Shown: positions 52,234-60,868, counted from the first letter of the stretch. The stretch is DNA of 64,000 nucleotides from Nakamurella lactea DSM 19367 (GCF_000426645.1 NZ_KE384549.1:124001-188000), one strand, 5' to 3'. Notes: generated by a model not told the origin, from the letters alone. Numbers and translations are program-made.

Positions 52234-53441
52234 CATCCCGCCTTTTCACCTCCGAGTCGGTCACCGAAGGCCATCCGGACAAGATCTGTGATGCGATCAG
52301 TGACTCGATCCTCGACGAACTGCTGCGCCAGGACCCGGCGAGCCGGGTCGCGGTCGAGACGATGGTCACCACCGGCCAGGTGCACGTCGCCGGCGAGGTC
52401 ACCACCGAGGCCTACGCCGACATCCCGACCATCGTCCGGGACACCGTGCTGAACATTGGCTACGACTCGTCGGCCAAGGGCTTCGACGGTGCCTCCTGCG
52501 GGGTCAATGTGGCGATCGGCGCGCAGTCGGCCGATATCGCCCAGGGTGTCGATACCTCCGAGGAGGCCCGGCGCGGCACCGGCGGCGGCGGTTCTCAAGC
52601 GGACGACGAGATCGCCAGGCAGGGCGCCGGCGACCAGGGCCTGATGTTCGGCTACGCCTGCAGCGACACCCCCGAGCTGATGCCGCTGCCGATCGCCCTG
52701 GCGCACCGGCTGTCCCGCCGGCTCACCGAGGTCCGCAAGGACGGCACCGTTCCGTACCTGCGTCCCGACGGCAAGACCCAGGTGACGATCGAGTACGTGG
52801 GCGACAAGGCGCTCCGGCTGGACACCGTGGTGATCTCCAGCCAGCACGCCGAGGACGTCGACCTCGACAAGCTGCTCACCCCGGACGTCACCAAGCATGT
52901 GATCGAGCCGATCATCGCCGATCTGGCCATCGACACCCGGGACTACGGAAAGCACATCAACCCCACCGGCCGGTTCGTCGTCGGCGGCCCGATGGGCGAT
53001 GCCGGCCTCACCGGCCGCAAGATCATCGTCGACACCTACGGCGGGATGGCCAGGCACGGTGGCGGCGCCTTCTCCGGCAAGGACCCGTCCAAGGTCGACC
53101 GCTCCGCCGCCTACGCCATGCGCTGGGTGGCCAAGAATGCGGTGGCCGCCGGGCTGGCCGAGCGGATCGAGGTGCAGGTCGCCTACGCGATCGGCGTCGC
53201 CGCGCCGGTCGGGCTGTTCGTCGAGACGTTCGGCACCGAGCAGGTGGATCCGGACAAGATCGCCCAGGCCATCCGCGAGGTGTTCGACCTGCGGCCGGGC
53301 GCGATCATCCGGGACCTGGACCTGAAGCGGCCGATTTACGCGCAGACCGCCGCCTACGGCCACTTCGGTCGCACCGACATCGAACTGCCCTGGGAGCAGG
53401 TGGACCGGGCCGACGCGCTCAAGTCCGCCCTCGGCTTCTGA
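52230..53441 (+). CDS. metK: S-adenosylmethionine synthetase
   Basis: A 403-residue enzyme making S-adenosylmethionine from methionine and [22 protein letters not shown] is the N-terminal signature with the catalytic histidine, [12 protein letters not shown] the first PROSITE motif, [10 protein letters not shown] the next block, and [19 protein letters not shown] the second motif. GTG 52230 follows GAGGAGCTACCAC and overlaps the coaBC stop. SAM from this enzyme would feed the methyltransferases elsewhere in the window. A hairpin follows at 53456-53476. Confidence 0.97.
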   Translation: MTSRLFTSESVTEGHPDKICDAISDSILDELLRQDPASRVAVETMVTTGQVHVAGEVTTEAYADIPTIVRDTVLNIGYDSSAKGFDGASCGVNVAIGAQSADIAQGVDTSEEARRGTGGGGSQADDEIARQGAGDQGLMFGYACSDTPELMPLPIALAHRLSRRLTEVRKDGTVPYLRPDGKTQVTIEYVGDKALRLDTVVISSQHAEDVDLDKLLTPDVTKHVIEPIIADLAIDTRDYGKHINPTGRFVVGGPMGDAGLTGRKIIVDTYGGMARHGGGAFSGKDPSKVDRSAAYAMRWVAKNAVAAGLAERIEVQVAYAIGVAAPVGLFVETFGTEQVDPDKIAQAIREVFDLRPGAIIRDLDLKRPIYAQTAAYGHFGRTDIELPWEQVDRADALKSALGF

Positions 53442-53455
53442 CCTCAGGTCTGACG

Positions 53456-53476
53456 GAAACCCAGCGTTGGGGTTTC
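53456..53476. terminator. Terminator hairpin between convergent metK and VOC genes
   Basis: GAAACCC, loop of seven bases, GGGTTTC. The stops of the two convergent genes lie at 53441 and 53491, so it can serve both directions. The arms are the same as in the first hairpin after manB. Confidence 0.55.
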
Positions 53477-53490
53477 GGTAACCGGCGGGG

Positions 53491-54396
53491 TCAGCGCGCG
53501 GGGCCGCTCACCCGGACCAGGTTGCGCCATGGGTCGTCGAACACCAGTTCGCGACCGTCGTCGGCGACCTGGATCCCGCGGGTCTGCAGCCGTTCGCGCA
53601 GCGCGCCGAGACCGTCGGTGGTGGGCAGCTGGACCGAGACCTCACCGAGGCCGAGGGCCGGGGTCCGCTCGCCGGCGCCCTGGCTGCGCCAGGTGTTCAT
53701 GCCCAGGTGATGGTGGTAGCCGCCGGCCGAGACGAACAACGCCTGGTTGCCGAACTCGGTGGTGATCTCGAAGCCGACGGTGTCGACGTAGAAACGCTTG
53801 GCGGTGGCGATGTCGCCGACCTTGAGGTGGATGTGCCCGACCCCGGTCCGCCCCTCGGTGACCTTCACCGCACCGGCATCGGTGAGCGTCTCCGTCAGAA
53901 ACCGGTTTGGGTCAAGGAAGATCGTGTCCATCGCGACCCGGCCGTCGGTCCACGTCCATTCCTCGCGCGGACGGTCCCAATAGAGCTCGACACCGTTGCC
54001 CTCGGGGTCGTCGAAGTAGAAGGCCTTGCTCACCAGGTGATCCGAGCTTCCGGTGAATCCGGCTGGGTACTGCTTGGCCACCGAGTAGACCGAGGACGCG
54101 AGATCCGACTCCTGCTCGAAGAGGAACGCGGTGTGGAACAAGCCGGCCGCGGTGGCGGCGGCGTACTTGAGCTCGGGGGCGAGCTCCAACACCAGCGAGG
54201 GATTGCCCGGGCGGCCGAGGACGGCCCGACCTCCCTGAAGGGCCAGCAGGGTCAAACCGATGCCGGACTGGTAGTAGCGCACCATCGGGTCGAGGTCGCC
54301 GACCTTGAGGGTGACGGCGCCCATCGAGGTGTCGGCGTCAAGGATGTCGGTGCTGGGCAGGGCCTGGATCGCGCTGCCGTCGAGGGTGTTGTTCAT
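53491..54396 (-). CDS. VOC-family ring-cleaving dioxygenase-like protein
   Basis: A 301-residue protein of two vicinal-oxygen-chelate modules in tandem: GAVTLKVGDLDPMVRYYQ at the start of the first and VGHIHLKVGDIATAKRFYVD at the second. Probable metal ligands are in LFHTAFLF, GVELYWD, GHIHLKV and YHHHLGM. The layout is like CatE/catechol 2,3-dioxygenase-type proteins of the quinone or thiol stress regulons, but the substrate is not known. ATG 54396 is the start, after GGGGAG; a reading extended to 54468 lacks similarity. It is controlled by a palindrome lying in its promoter. Confidence 0.85.
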   Translation of the reverse strand: MNNTLDGSAIQALPSTDILDADTSMGAVTLKVGDLDPMVRYYQSGIGLTLLALQGGRAVLGRPGNPSLVLELAPELKYAAATAAGLFHTAFLFEQESDLASSVYSVAKQYPAGFTGSSDHLVSKAFYFDDPEGNGVELYWDRPREEWTWTDGRVAMDTIFLDPNRFLTETLTDAGAVKVTEGRTGVGHIHLKVGDIATAKRFYVDTVGFEITTEFGNQALFVSAGGYHHHLGMNTWRSQGAGERTPALGLGEVSVQLPTTDGLGALRERLQTRGIQVADDGRELVFDDPWRNLVRVSGPAR

Positions 54397-54405
54397 GGCT
54401 CCCCA

Positions 54406-54435
54406 ATTACTTGAAGGTTCAACTTTCTGGGTCAA
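54406..54435 (-). promoter_or_regulatory. VOC gene promoter with palindromic operator
   Basis: On the minus strand TTGACC (complement at 54430-54435) and AGTAAT (54406-54411) are spaced by 18 bases. The perfect palindrome TTGAAGGTTCAA (54411-54422) fills the spacer up to the -10 box, where a bound repressor would block polymerase. Palindromes of this kind are typical for MarR-type control of VOC genes; no marR gene lies in the window. Confidence 0.5.
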
Positions 54436-54581
54436 CGGCCCCTCAGCTCCGTCTATTCCCCGTCGCACGCCGAACCGGGCCGGCCATTTGACTCATGATG
54501 TCCGTCGCCGATCCGGGTCCGGCAGCACTGCGGTTGTGGACAGCTTGGCCGACCGACGGGGGAGTCTGATATCCACAGGGG

Positions 54582-56813
54582 ATGACGCCCGCTGCGCAGC
54601 CGCCTCTGCTCGAGGTCGCCCCGCCGGTTGCCGGGGCGCCCGCGGCAGATCCGACCGAGGGTGCCGTGACGGCCGGCGGTGCGACCAGCGCGGCGAGCAA
54701 GGGGTCCACGAAGTCCGGTCGGCAGCGGAACACCGTCCCGAAGCAGCCGTGTCGGGACAATCCGGTGGCGTCGGTGGCGGTGGACATCTCACTGCTACAC
54801 CTGGACCGGCCGTTCGACTACCTGGTGCCGGAGGCCCTGGCGGACCAGGCGGTGCCCGGCGCCAGGGTGCGGGTGCGGTTCGCCGGGCGGCTGGTCGACG
54901 GGTTCGTGCTGAGCCGGCTGGAGCGCTCCGAGCACGGCGGCCGGCTGGGCTTTCTGGAGCGGGTGGTCTCACCAGAGCCGGTGCTCACCGACGAGGTCGC
55001 CGCGCTGGCCAGGGCGGTGGCCGACCGGTACGTCGGCAGCCTCGCCGATGTGCTGCGGCTGGCGGTGCCGCCGCGGCACGCGCGGGCCGAGGCGTCGGTG
55101 CCGGAGGCGGCCGACGGTGCGCCGGCGACAACCGGGGCTGACGGCTCCCCGGTAACGGACTCCCCGGTGCCGGCCGGGGCTGACGGTGCGCCGGCGACAT
55201 CCGGGGCTGACGGCTCCCCGGTAACAGAGTCCCCGGTGCCGGCCGGCTGGCGGGCCTATCCGGCGGGCGGGGCGTTCCTGGCCGCCGTCAGCCGCGGGGC
55301 GCCGGCTCGCGCCGTCTGGCAGGCGGCCCCCGGCGAGGACTGGCCGGCCCGGTTGGCCGAGGCGGCGGCCGCCGCGCACACCGCCGGCCGTGGGGCGCTG
55401 CTGCTGGTTCCGGACGCCAGGGACCTGGCCCGGCTCGAGACCGCCCTGGCCGCGGCGTTGCCGGCAGACGGGTTCGTCACTCTCGCCGCCGATCTCGGGC
55501 CGGCCGAGCGGTACCGCCGGTTCCTGCGGATTCGGCGGGGGCTGGCGACGGTGGTCGCCGGGACCAGGGCGGCCGCCTTCGCCCCGGTCGCCGACCTGGC
55601 CATGGTGGCCATCTTCGACGACGGCGACGAGATGTTCGCCGAGCCGCGCGCGCCGTATCCGCATGCCCGCGAGGTGCTGATGATGAGGTCGGCGGCCGCC
55701 GGTTGCGCGCTGTTGGTCGGCGGCATCTCGCGCACCGCCGAGGCTCAGCTGCTGGTCGAGTCCGGTTGGGCGAAGGAGATCGCCGCGCCCCGGCTGACCA
55801 TTCGCGAGCGCTCGCCGCGGATCGAGGCGCAAGGCGACAGCTATGCCGTCGGCGCCGACTCGGCGGCATCGGGCGCCAGGTTGTCGCCCGCGGCCTTCGC
55901 CGCCGCCCGCCGGGCACTGGAGGCCGGCGCGCCGGTCCTGGTGCAGGTGCCGCGCCGGGGCTACCTGCCCACCCTGGTCTGCGTGACCTGCCGTCGTCCG
56001 GCGCGTTGCCGGCGCTGCCACGGGCCACTGGGCATCGTGGCCGGTAACCGCATCCCGAGCTGTCGCTGGTGCGGTGCACCGGAGGCGCACTTCACCTGCG
56101 GGGCCTGCGGTGGCCATGAGCTGCGGGCGGCCGGCCAGGGTGCCCGGCGGACCGCGGAGGAGCTGGGTCGGGCCTTCCCTGGTGCCGCCCTGGTCACGTC
56201 GGCCGGCGACAGCATCAAGGACAGCGTGCCGGCCGGGCCCGCCATCGTGGTGGCCACCCCCGGCGCCGAGCCGGTGGCCGACGGGGGATATGGAGCGGCG
56301 CTGCTGCTGGACGGCGGTCTGCTGCTGTCCCGACCCGACCTGCGGGCGGCCGAGGTGGCGTTGCGGCGGTGGCTGACAGCGGCCGCCCTGGTCCGGCCGG
56401 CGTCCGCCGGCGGCCGGGTGGTGCTCGGTGTCGACGGCTCGGTGCCGGCGGCGCAGGCGCTGATCCGCTGGGATCCGGCCTGGCACGCCGCCTCGGAGCT
56501 GGCCGGTCGCCGCGAGCTCGGATTCCCTCCGGTGGTGGCGATGGCCTCACTCACCGGCGGCGAGGACGACATCGCCGCCGCGCTGGACGACCTGCGGCTG
56601 CCGGAAGGGGCCGAGGTGCTCGGCCCGGTACCGGTGGACGAACCGCCCGGCGCGGGGGGACCGGTCGCGGAGAAATCGCGGGCACTGCTGCGGACCGGGC
56701 AGACCGGTCGCCGGGAGCTGACCGCGGCCCTGCGGGTGATGGCGACCGAGCTGTCCGCGCGCAAGAACGCGGTGACGCCGCGGATCCAGGTCGACCCGGT
56801 CGACGCGCTCTGA
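54582..56813 (+). CDS. priA: Probable replication restart protein PriA (helicase-inactive type)
   Basis: A 743-residue PriA. After a 60-residue head comes the 3-prime DNA-binding domain (VAVDISLLHLDRPFDYLVPE, VRVRFAGRLVDGFVLSR). Residues 178-223 hold two copies of a 23-residue Asp/Gly/Pro/Thr repeat. The remaining part is the helicase domain without Walker A or DEEH (FDDGDEMFAEPRAPYPHARE where DEEH would be), and the zinc cysteines lie at about 467-506 (CVTC, CRRC, CRWC, CGAC). Loss of helicase motifs is usual for actinobacterial PriA. It is expected to start replisome reloading at stalled forks. Tandem repeats follow the stop. Confidence 0.9.
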   Translation: MTPAAQPPLLEVAPPVAGAPAADPTEGAVTAGGATSAASKGSTKSGRQRNTVPKQPCRDNPVASVAVDISLLHLDRPFDYLVPEALADQAVPGARVRVRFAGRLVDGFVLSRLERSEHGGRLGFLERVVSPEPVLTDEVAALARAVADRYVGSLADVLRLAVPPRHARAEASVPEAADGAPATTGADGSPVTDSPVPAGADGAPATSGADGSPVTESPVPAGWRAYPAGGAFLAAVSRGAPARAVWQAAPGEDWPARLAEAAAAAHTAGRGALLLVPDARDLARLETALAAALPADGFVTLAADLGPAERYRRFLRIRRGLATVVAGTRAAAFAPVADLAMVAIFDDGDEMFAEPRAPYPHAREVLMMRSAAAGCALLVGGISRTAEAQLLVESGWAKEIAAPRLTIRERSPRIEAQGDSYAVGADSAASGARLSPAAFAAARRALEAGAPVLVQVPRRGYLPTLVCVTCRRPARCRRCHGPLGIVAGNRIPSCRWCGAPEAHFTCGACGGHELRAAGQGARRTAEELGRAFPGAALVTSAGDSIKDSVPAGPAIVVATPGAEPVADGGYGAALLLDGGLLLSRPDLRAAEVALRRWLTAAALVRPASAGGRVVLGVDGSVPAAQALIRWDPAWHAASELAGRRELGFPPVVAMASLTGGEDDIAAALDDLRLPEGAEVLGPVPVDEPPGAGGPVAEKSRALLRTGQTGRRELTAALRVMATELSARKNAVTPRIQVDPVDAL
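55113..55250 (+). repeat. In-frame 69-bp tandem duplication in priA
   Basis: Two 69-bp units (55113-55181 and 55182-55250) encode DGAPATTGADGSPVTDSPVP plus three residues and a near-identical copy (T to S, D to E changes). The linker lies between the DNA-binding and helicase-like domains. Confidence 0.85.
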
Positions 56814-56819
56814 TTCGCC

Positions 56820-56923
56820 GGCGTAGCGGGGTTGTCCCGCCCGGGGGCGTAGCGGGGTTGTCCCGCCCGGGGGCGTAGCAGGGTTGTCCCGCCCGGGGGC
56901 GTAGCAGGGTTGTCCCACTCGCG
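56820..56923 (+). repeat. Four 26-bp tandem repeats after priA
   Basis: Four head-to-tail units of 26 bases start at 56820, 56846, 56872 and 56898; the core is GGCGTAGCGGGGTTGTCCCG. Units 3 and 4 differ from 1 and 2 by one base in the core; unit 4 diverges at its end. Each unit of the first two contains the hairpin GCGGG, GTTGT, CCCGC. The array starts 7 bases after the priA stop and ends inside the promoter of the next gene. Confidence 0.85.
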
Positions 56924-56938
56924 CGCCGACAACATAAT
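56910..56938 (+). promoter_or_regulatory. Promoter for the SRPBCC/ArsR pair
   Basis: TTGTCC (56910-56915) and CATAAT (56933-56938) are spaced by 17 bases. The -35 box is part of the last 26-bp repeat. The predicted start near 56945 lies next to the operator at 56948-56967. Confidence 0.55.
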
Positions 56939-56947
56939 GCCGTGCTG

Positions 56948-56967
56948 ATATCAGGGCAACCTGATAT
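56948..56967 (+). promoter_or_regulatory. Candidate ArsR operator
   Basis: ATATCAGG, four bases, CCTGATAT: a perfect inverted repeat of 8-bp arms just after the -10 box of the promoter. The second gene of the unit encodes an ArsR-type repressor, so autoregulation is likely. Confidence 0.55.
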
Positions 56968-57016
56968 GCTCGGATCCGACAGGCAGTCTCGTCATCGCAG
57001 TCGATCGGAGCGAACC

Positions 57017-57703
57017 ATGATCAGCGGACCAGCAGCACACGTCGGCGCAGTCGGGCGCCGCATGACAACCGTCGAGCGGGACGGAAAGCAGCTCTCCAGA
57101 CTCATTGCCAGCCGGCGCTATCCGGCCGAGATCGACGACGTCTGGGATGCCCTCACCGATCGCGAGCGGATCCCGCGCTGGTTCCTGCCGGTGACCGGCG
57201 ATCTGAAGGTCGGCGGGCGGTACCAGTTCGAGGGCAACGCCGGCGGCGTGGTCCTCGGCTGCCGGCCGCCGCGCGAATTGGCGGCCACCTGGGAGATGGG
57301 TGAGCAGATCAGTTATGTCACAGTCACTCTCGAACCCGACGGCGACCGAACCCTGCTCACCCTGCACCACGACGCCGAGGTCGACCCGGGGATGGCGGCG
57401 CAGTTCGGTCCAGGTGCCGTCGGCATCGGTTGGGAACTCGGGCTGATCGGGCTGGCCGAGCACCTGGCCTCGGGCGCGCCGGTCGATCCGGTCGCCGCCC
57501 AGCAGTGGGTGCTCAGCGCGGAGGGGATCGAGGCGGTGACGGCGATCAGCCGAGGCTGGGCCGACGCGGATATCGCCTTCGGCGTCGATCCGGACCAGGC
57601 CGAGGCCGCGTCGCAAGCCTGTATCGCCTTCTACACCACGGTTCCCGACACCACGGTTCCCGACGGCGCGGCTACCGACAATTCCGCCCCGGACGAGCGC
57701 TGA
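57017..57703 (+). CDS. SRPBCC/AHSA1-domain protein
   Basis: A 228-residue protein with a START-like fold of the Aha1/AHSA1 kind: RRYPAEIDDVWDALTDRERI at the start, PRWFLPVTGDLKVGGRYQFE, ELAATWEMG, and [18 protein letters not shown]. Such proteins form a hydrophobic cavity for small ligands and often pair with ArsR regulators; the ligand is not known. ATG 57017 follows CGGAG. The C-terminal 60 residues are an acidic helical stretch. The ArsR gene begins six bases after the stop. Confidence 0.85.
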   Translation: MISGPAAHVGAVGRRMTTVERDGKQLSRLIASRRYPAEIDDVWDALTDRERIPRWFLPVTGDLKVGGRYQFEGNAGGVVLGCRPPRELAATWEMGEQISYVTVTLEPDGDRTLLTLHHDAEVDPGMAAQFGPGAVGIGWELGLIGLAEHLASGAPVDPVAAQQWVLSAEGIEAVTAISRGWADADIAFGVDPDQAEAASQACIAFYTTVPDTTVPDGAATDNSAPDER

Positions 57704-57708
57704 GCCGA

Positions 57709-58125
57709 ATGGAGGCATTCGACGTCCTCGGCGACCCGGTCCGGCGTCGCATTCTGGAGCTGCTGGCGACCGGCGAGCACACCTCCGGCGGGTTGACCCA
57801 GGTGATCGCCGGCGAATTCGGGATCAGCCAACCGGCCGTCTCGATGCAACTGAAGGTGTTGCGGGACAGCGGGTTCGCCACCGTCAGGGCCGACGGTGCA
57901 CGGCGGATCTACGCAGTGTCCGCCGAGCCGCTGGCCCAGGTCGACGGCTGGCTGGAGCAGTTCCGCCCGCTCTGGGAGCAGCGGCTGGACGCGCTGGGCA
58001 CCGAGATCGCCCGCGGCGCTCGGGAGAAGCGGCGGCGCGGGCCCGCTCGTCAGCCCACGGTTTCCGGCTTCGGGGTATCACCGGCGGGTGACGAAGCCGA
58101 CGATGATGTCCCGAAGTCGGGATGA
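57709..58125 (+). CDS. ArsR-family transcriptional regulator
   Basis: A 138-residue winged-helix repressor. MEAFDVLGDPVRRRILELLA is the first helix pair, FGISQPAVSMQLKVLRDSGF the recognition helix, and VRADGARRIYAVSAEPLAQV the wing. There are no metal-binding cysteines, so it likely senses something other than a metal. The C-terminus has a basic stretch and a loose tail. It is co-transcribed with the SRPBCC gene, a common pairing, and probably binds the palindrome at 56948-56967. It ends tail to tail with the SDR gene at 58140. Confidence 0.9.
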   Translation: MEAFDVLGDPVRRRILELLATGEHTSGGLTQVIAGEFGISQPAVSMQLKVLRDSGFATVRADGARRIYAVSAEPLAQVDGWLEQFRPLWEQRLDALGTEIARGAREKRRRGPARQPTVSGFGVSPAGDEADDDVPKSG

Positions 58126-58139
58126 TCGGCAGGTCCGAC

Positions 58140-59591
58140 TCACCAGGGGCTGGGCCGGTAGTCCTTGAGGAAGCAGCCGTACAGGTCGGTACCGGCCTCG
58201 CCCATCACGATCGGGTCGTAGACCCTGGCCGCGCCGTCGACCAGGTCGAGCGGCGCGTGGAAACCCTCGTCGGCCAGCCGCACCTTGGTGTGGTGCGGGC
58301 GCTCGTCGGTGATCCAGCCGGTGTCGACCGCCGTCATCAGAATGCCGTCGGTGTCCAGCATTTCCTTGGCGCTGGTGCGGGTCATCATGTTCAGCGCGGC
58401 CTTGGCCATGTTGGTGTGCGGATGTCCCGGCCCCTTGTAGGCCCGGGAGAACTGCCCCTCCATCGCCGACACGTTGACGATGTACTTGCGCCTGGCGGTC
58501 GATCGCCGCATCGCCGGCCGCAGCCGGGACACCAGCAGGAACGGCGCGGTGACGTTGCACAGCTGCACTTCCAGCATCTCCAGCGGATCGACCTGCTCGA
58601 CCACCTGGGTCCAGGAGTTGATGTGGGTCTGGTCCGGTACCAGGCCGCCGGCGTCGATGGCGGTGCCGGCCGCGATCCGGTCCAGCGACGCGGATCCGGT
58701 CTGCAGGGCCAGTTCGGTGACGGCCGCGGCGGCCAGCACCGGATGCTGGCTGACGGAACCGGCCAGCGCCAGCGGATGCTTCTCGTGCGCCCGGGCGAAG
58801 CTGCGGATATTGATCCCGCGGGCCTCGATCGCGGCCGGCAGCGGCTCGTCCTCCGCGGCCGCCAGTGGCTGATAGGCGCCGGGGCTGCGGCGGACGGTCT
58901 GGGCGGCGTTGTTGATGATGATGTCCAGCGGCCCGGCCTCATCCAGCGAGTCGGTCAGCGCGATCACCTGGGCGGGGTCGCGCAGGTCGATGCCGACGAT
59001 GTCCAGCTTCTCGATCCAGTCCGCCGAGTCCTCCATCGCGGCGAACCGGCGGGCCGCGTCCTTCGGGAAGCGGGTGGTGATGGTGGTGTGCGCGCCGTCG
59101 CGCAGCAGCCGCAGCGCGATGTACATGCCGATCTTCGCCCGGCCGCCGGTGAGCAGTGCCCGGCGTCCGGTCAAATCCGTTCTCGCGTCCCGCTTCCGGT
59201 GGCTGAAGGCCGCGCACTCGGGACACAGCTGGTGGTAGAAGTGATCGACCTGGGTGTAGGGCGTTTTGCAGATGTAACAGGGCCGCGGCCGCTGCAGGAT
59301 GCCGGCGATCTCCCCGGTGGCCGACGACCGCAGCGAATTGCCGCGGGTCTCGTCGTCGATCCGGTCGGGGGCGGCGGTGGCGGTCAACGCCAGGACAGCG
59401 CGGTCGGCGGCGCTGACGGCGTCCCGCCTGGCGGTCCGGCGCTCCCGCTTGAGCGACTTGAACATCTTGCCGGTGGCCCGGCGCAGCGACACGTAGTGGG
59501 TGTCCTGCTCGTCCAGCAGGTGGGCCGTCTCCAGCACCCGGATCGCGGTGGCGATCTCGGCCGGGGTCGGCGGAATTTCGGGGGTGCTCAC
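58140..59591 (-). CDS. Zinc-ribbon SDR-family protein with altered active site
   Basis: A 483-residue protein. Residues 1-90 are helical; then CYICKTPYTQVDHFYHQLCP with a following ECAAF gives CxxC...CxxC, a likely zinc ribbon. From about residue 140 comes a Rossmann SDR fold: LLTGGRAKIGMYIAL (normally TGxxxGIG; here the middle glycine is Lys), IIINNAAQTVRR (the NNA motif) and IVNVSAMEGQFSRAY with the catalytic serine. Where SDR enzymes have YxxxK the sequence reads TNMAK, so the tyrosine is Thr. Classic oxidoreductase activity is doubtful. No operon partner; it is divergent from nothing and follows the GT1 gene. Confidence 0.75.
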   Translation of the reverse strand: MSTPEIPPTPAEIATAIRVLETAHLLDEQDTHYVSLRRATGKMFKSLKRERRTARRDAVSAADRAVLALTATAAPDRIDDETRGNSLRSSATGEIAGILQRPRPCYICKTPYTQVDHFYHQLCPECAAFSHRKRDARTDLTGRRALLTGGRAKIGMYIALRLLRDGAHTTITTRFPKDAARRFAAMEDSADWIEKLDIVGIDLRDPAQVIALTDSLDEAGPLDIIINNAAQTVRRSPGAYQPLAAAEDEPLPAAIEARGINIRSFARAHEKHPLALAGSVSQHPVLAAAAVTELALQTGSASLDRIAAGTAIDAGGLVPDQTHINSWTQVVEQVDPLEMLEVQLCNVTAPFLLVSRLRPAMRRSTARRKYIVNVSAMEGQFSRAYKGPGHPHTNMAKAALNMMTRTSAKEMLDTDGILMTAVDTGWITDERPHHTKVRLADEGFHAPLDLVDGAARVYDPIVMGEAGTDLYGCFLKDYRPSPW

Positions 59592-59635
59592 CCGTCGATG
59601 ATAGGGACTGACGATCGGCCGACTGGTCGATCAGC

Positions 59636-60763
59636 TCAGGCGGCGAACTCGTCCAGCCGCCCGACGAACTCCTGCGGTGACGGCATGTCGTTGATCAGCG
59701 CCGCCTGCGCGCCGGCGGCCGACCGCTCCGGGCACTCGCCGAGCAGCGCCTCGACCGCGTCGCCCATCGCGGAGTCCGGCTCGTCGTTGCCGATCACCGT
59801 GGCCAGGCCGGCGGCCGCTATCGCGTGGGCATTGGCGAACTGGTCGGTGCCCTGCGGCATCAGCACCTGCGGGAGCCCGGCGGCGAGCGCGCCCAGCACG
59901 GTGCCGGTGCCGCCGTGGTGGACGGCGAGATCGACCAGCGGCAGGACCGAGTCCTGGGCGACGAACTGCTCGACGTGCACCGTGTCCGGCAGTGTGCCGA
60001 GGGCCGATCGGTCGCCGCGCTCGCCGATCGCGACCAGTACCTCGGCGCCCTGCTCGGCGGTCTGGATCACCGCGCGGCGCAGTGCGTCGGTGGCGCCGAA
60101 TGCCACCGTGCCGAGGGTGACATAGACCCGTGGCCGGGTTCCGGGGGTCCGCAGCCACTGCGGTGGTGCAGTGGTCTGCTCGCTCCAGGCGACCGTGCGG
60201 ATGGGCATCCGGAACGGCACGTCGTCGCCGCGCCAGGGGGGCGGCAGCGGGTCGAGCAGTGCCGCACCGAGCAGCTGCCCCTGCGGTGCGCGGCGGCCGC
60301 GATCGGTCCAGTCACCGGCGCGGAATCGCAGGGTGGCGGCGTGCACCTGCTCGCCGAACGGATCCCACCGTCCGACGCCGAACGCGAGCGCCGGTACTCC
60401 CAGCAGGTCAGCGGCCACCCCGGCACCGGTGTTGGAGCTGTCGTAGATCACCAGGTCGGGTCGGAATTCGGTCAGAGCCTGCAGCAGCCCCGGCAGCGTC
60501 AGACCGGCGGTGATGTCAGCGAAGATGGCCAGGGCCAGCTCCATCCCGGCGGCCTCCGGGTGGCGCTCGACCGCCTGCCGTTCGACCTCGGACAACGAGA
60601 TCGGCCGCCCGAACGGGTCGATGGTGGGCAGTGGTAGCCGCTCGGCGAACGGTGATCCGACGGCAACCACCACTTGATGCCCCCCGTCGCGGCAGGCCAG
60701 TGCCAGTGGCATCAGCGGATACAGGTGGCCGTGCGCCGGGATGGCTGCGAACGCGATGCGCAC
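59636..60763 (-). CDS. GT1 family glycosyltransferase (MGT-like)
   Basis: A 375-residue GT1 transferase of the kind that glycosylates small molecules, macrolides or lipids. VRIAFAAIPAHGHLYPLMPL is the acceptor-side start; the donor side has VYVTLGTVAFGATDALRR, VHVEQFVAQDSVLPLVDLAV, HHGGTGTVLGALAAGLPQV and PQGTDQFANA. GTG 60763 is chosen over an upstream ATG because AAGGAG lies six bases before it. The acceptor is unknown; a hydrophobic natural product or sterol-like lipid is typical for the family. Confidence 0.85.
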   Translation of the reverse strand: MRIAFAAIPAHGHLYPLMPLALACRDGGHQVVVAVGSPFAERLPLPTIDPFGRPISLSEVERQAVERHPEAAGMELALAIFADITAGLTLPGLLQALTEFRPDLVIYDSSNTGAGVAADLLGVPALAFGVGRWDPFGEQVHAATLRFRAGDWTDRGRRAPQGQLLGAALLDPLPPPWRGDDVPFRMPIRTVAWSEQTTAPPQWLRTPGTRPRVYVTLGTVAFGATDALRRAVIQTAEQGAEVLVAIGERGDRSALGTLPDTVHVEQFVAQDSVLPLVDLAVHHGGTGTVLGALAAGLPQVLMPQGTDQFANAHAIAAAGLATVIGNDEPDSAMGDAVEALLGECPERSAAGAQAALINDMPSPQEFVGRLDEFAA

Positions 60764-60868
60764 GAGATCTCCTTCGATCGGCGCCGACACCGTTCAGAGA
60801 GCGCGAGTGCGCGGGCGGATACCGGCCTCCGATGGAGTTCGGCGCCGCTTCGAGCAGTGATGGCCGAC

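Noticed and set aside
56820-56923. CRISPR array
   Set aside because: The 26-bp units are directly adjacent without spacers, and no cas genes are near.
58122-60125. Open reading frame of 667 codons on the plus strand
   Set aside because: It is antisense to the SDR and GT1 genes, whose nucleotide-binding and donor motifs fix the coding strand as minus.
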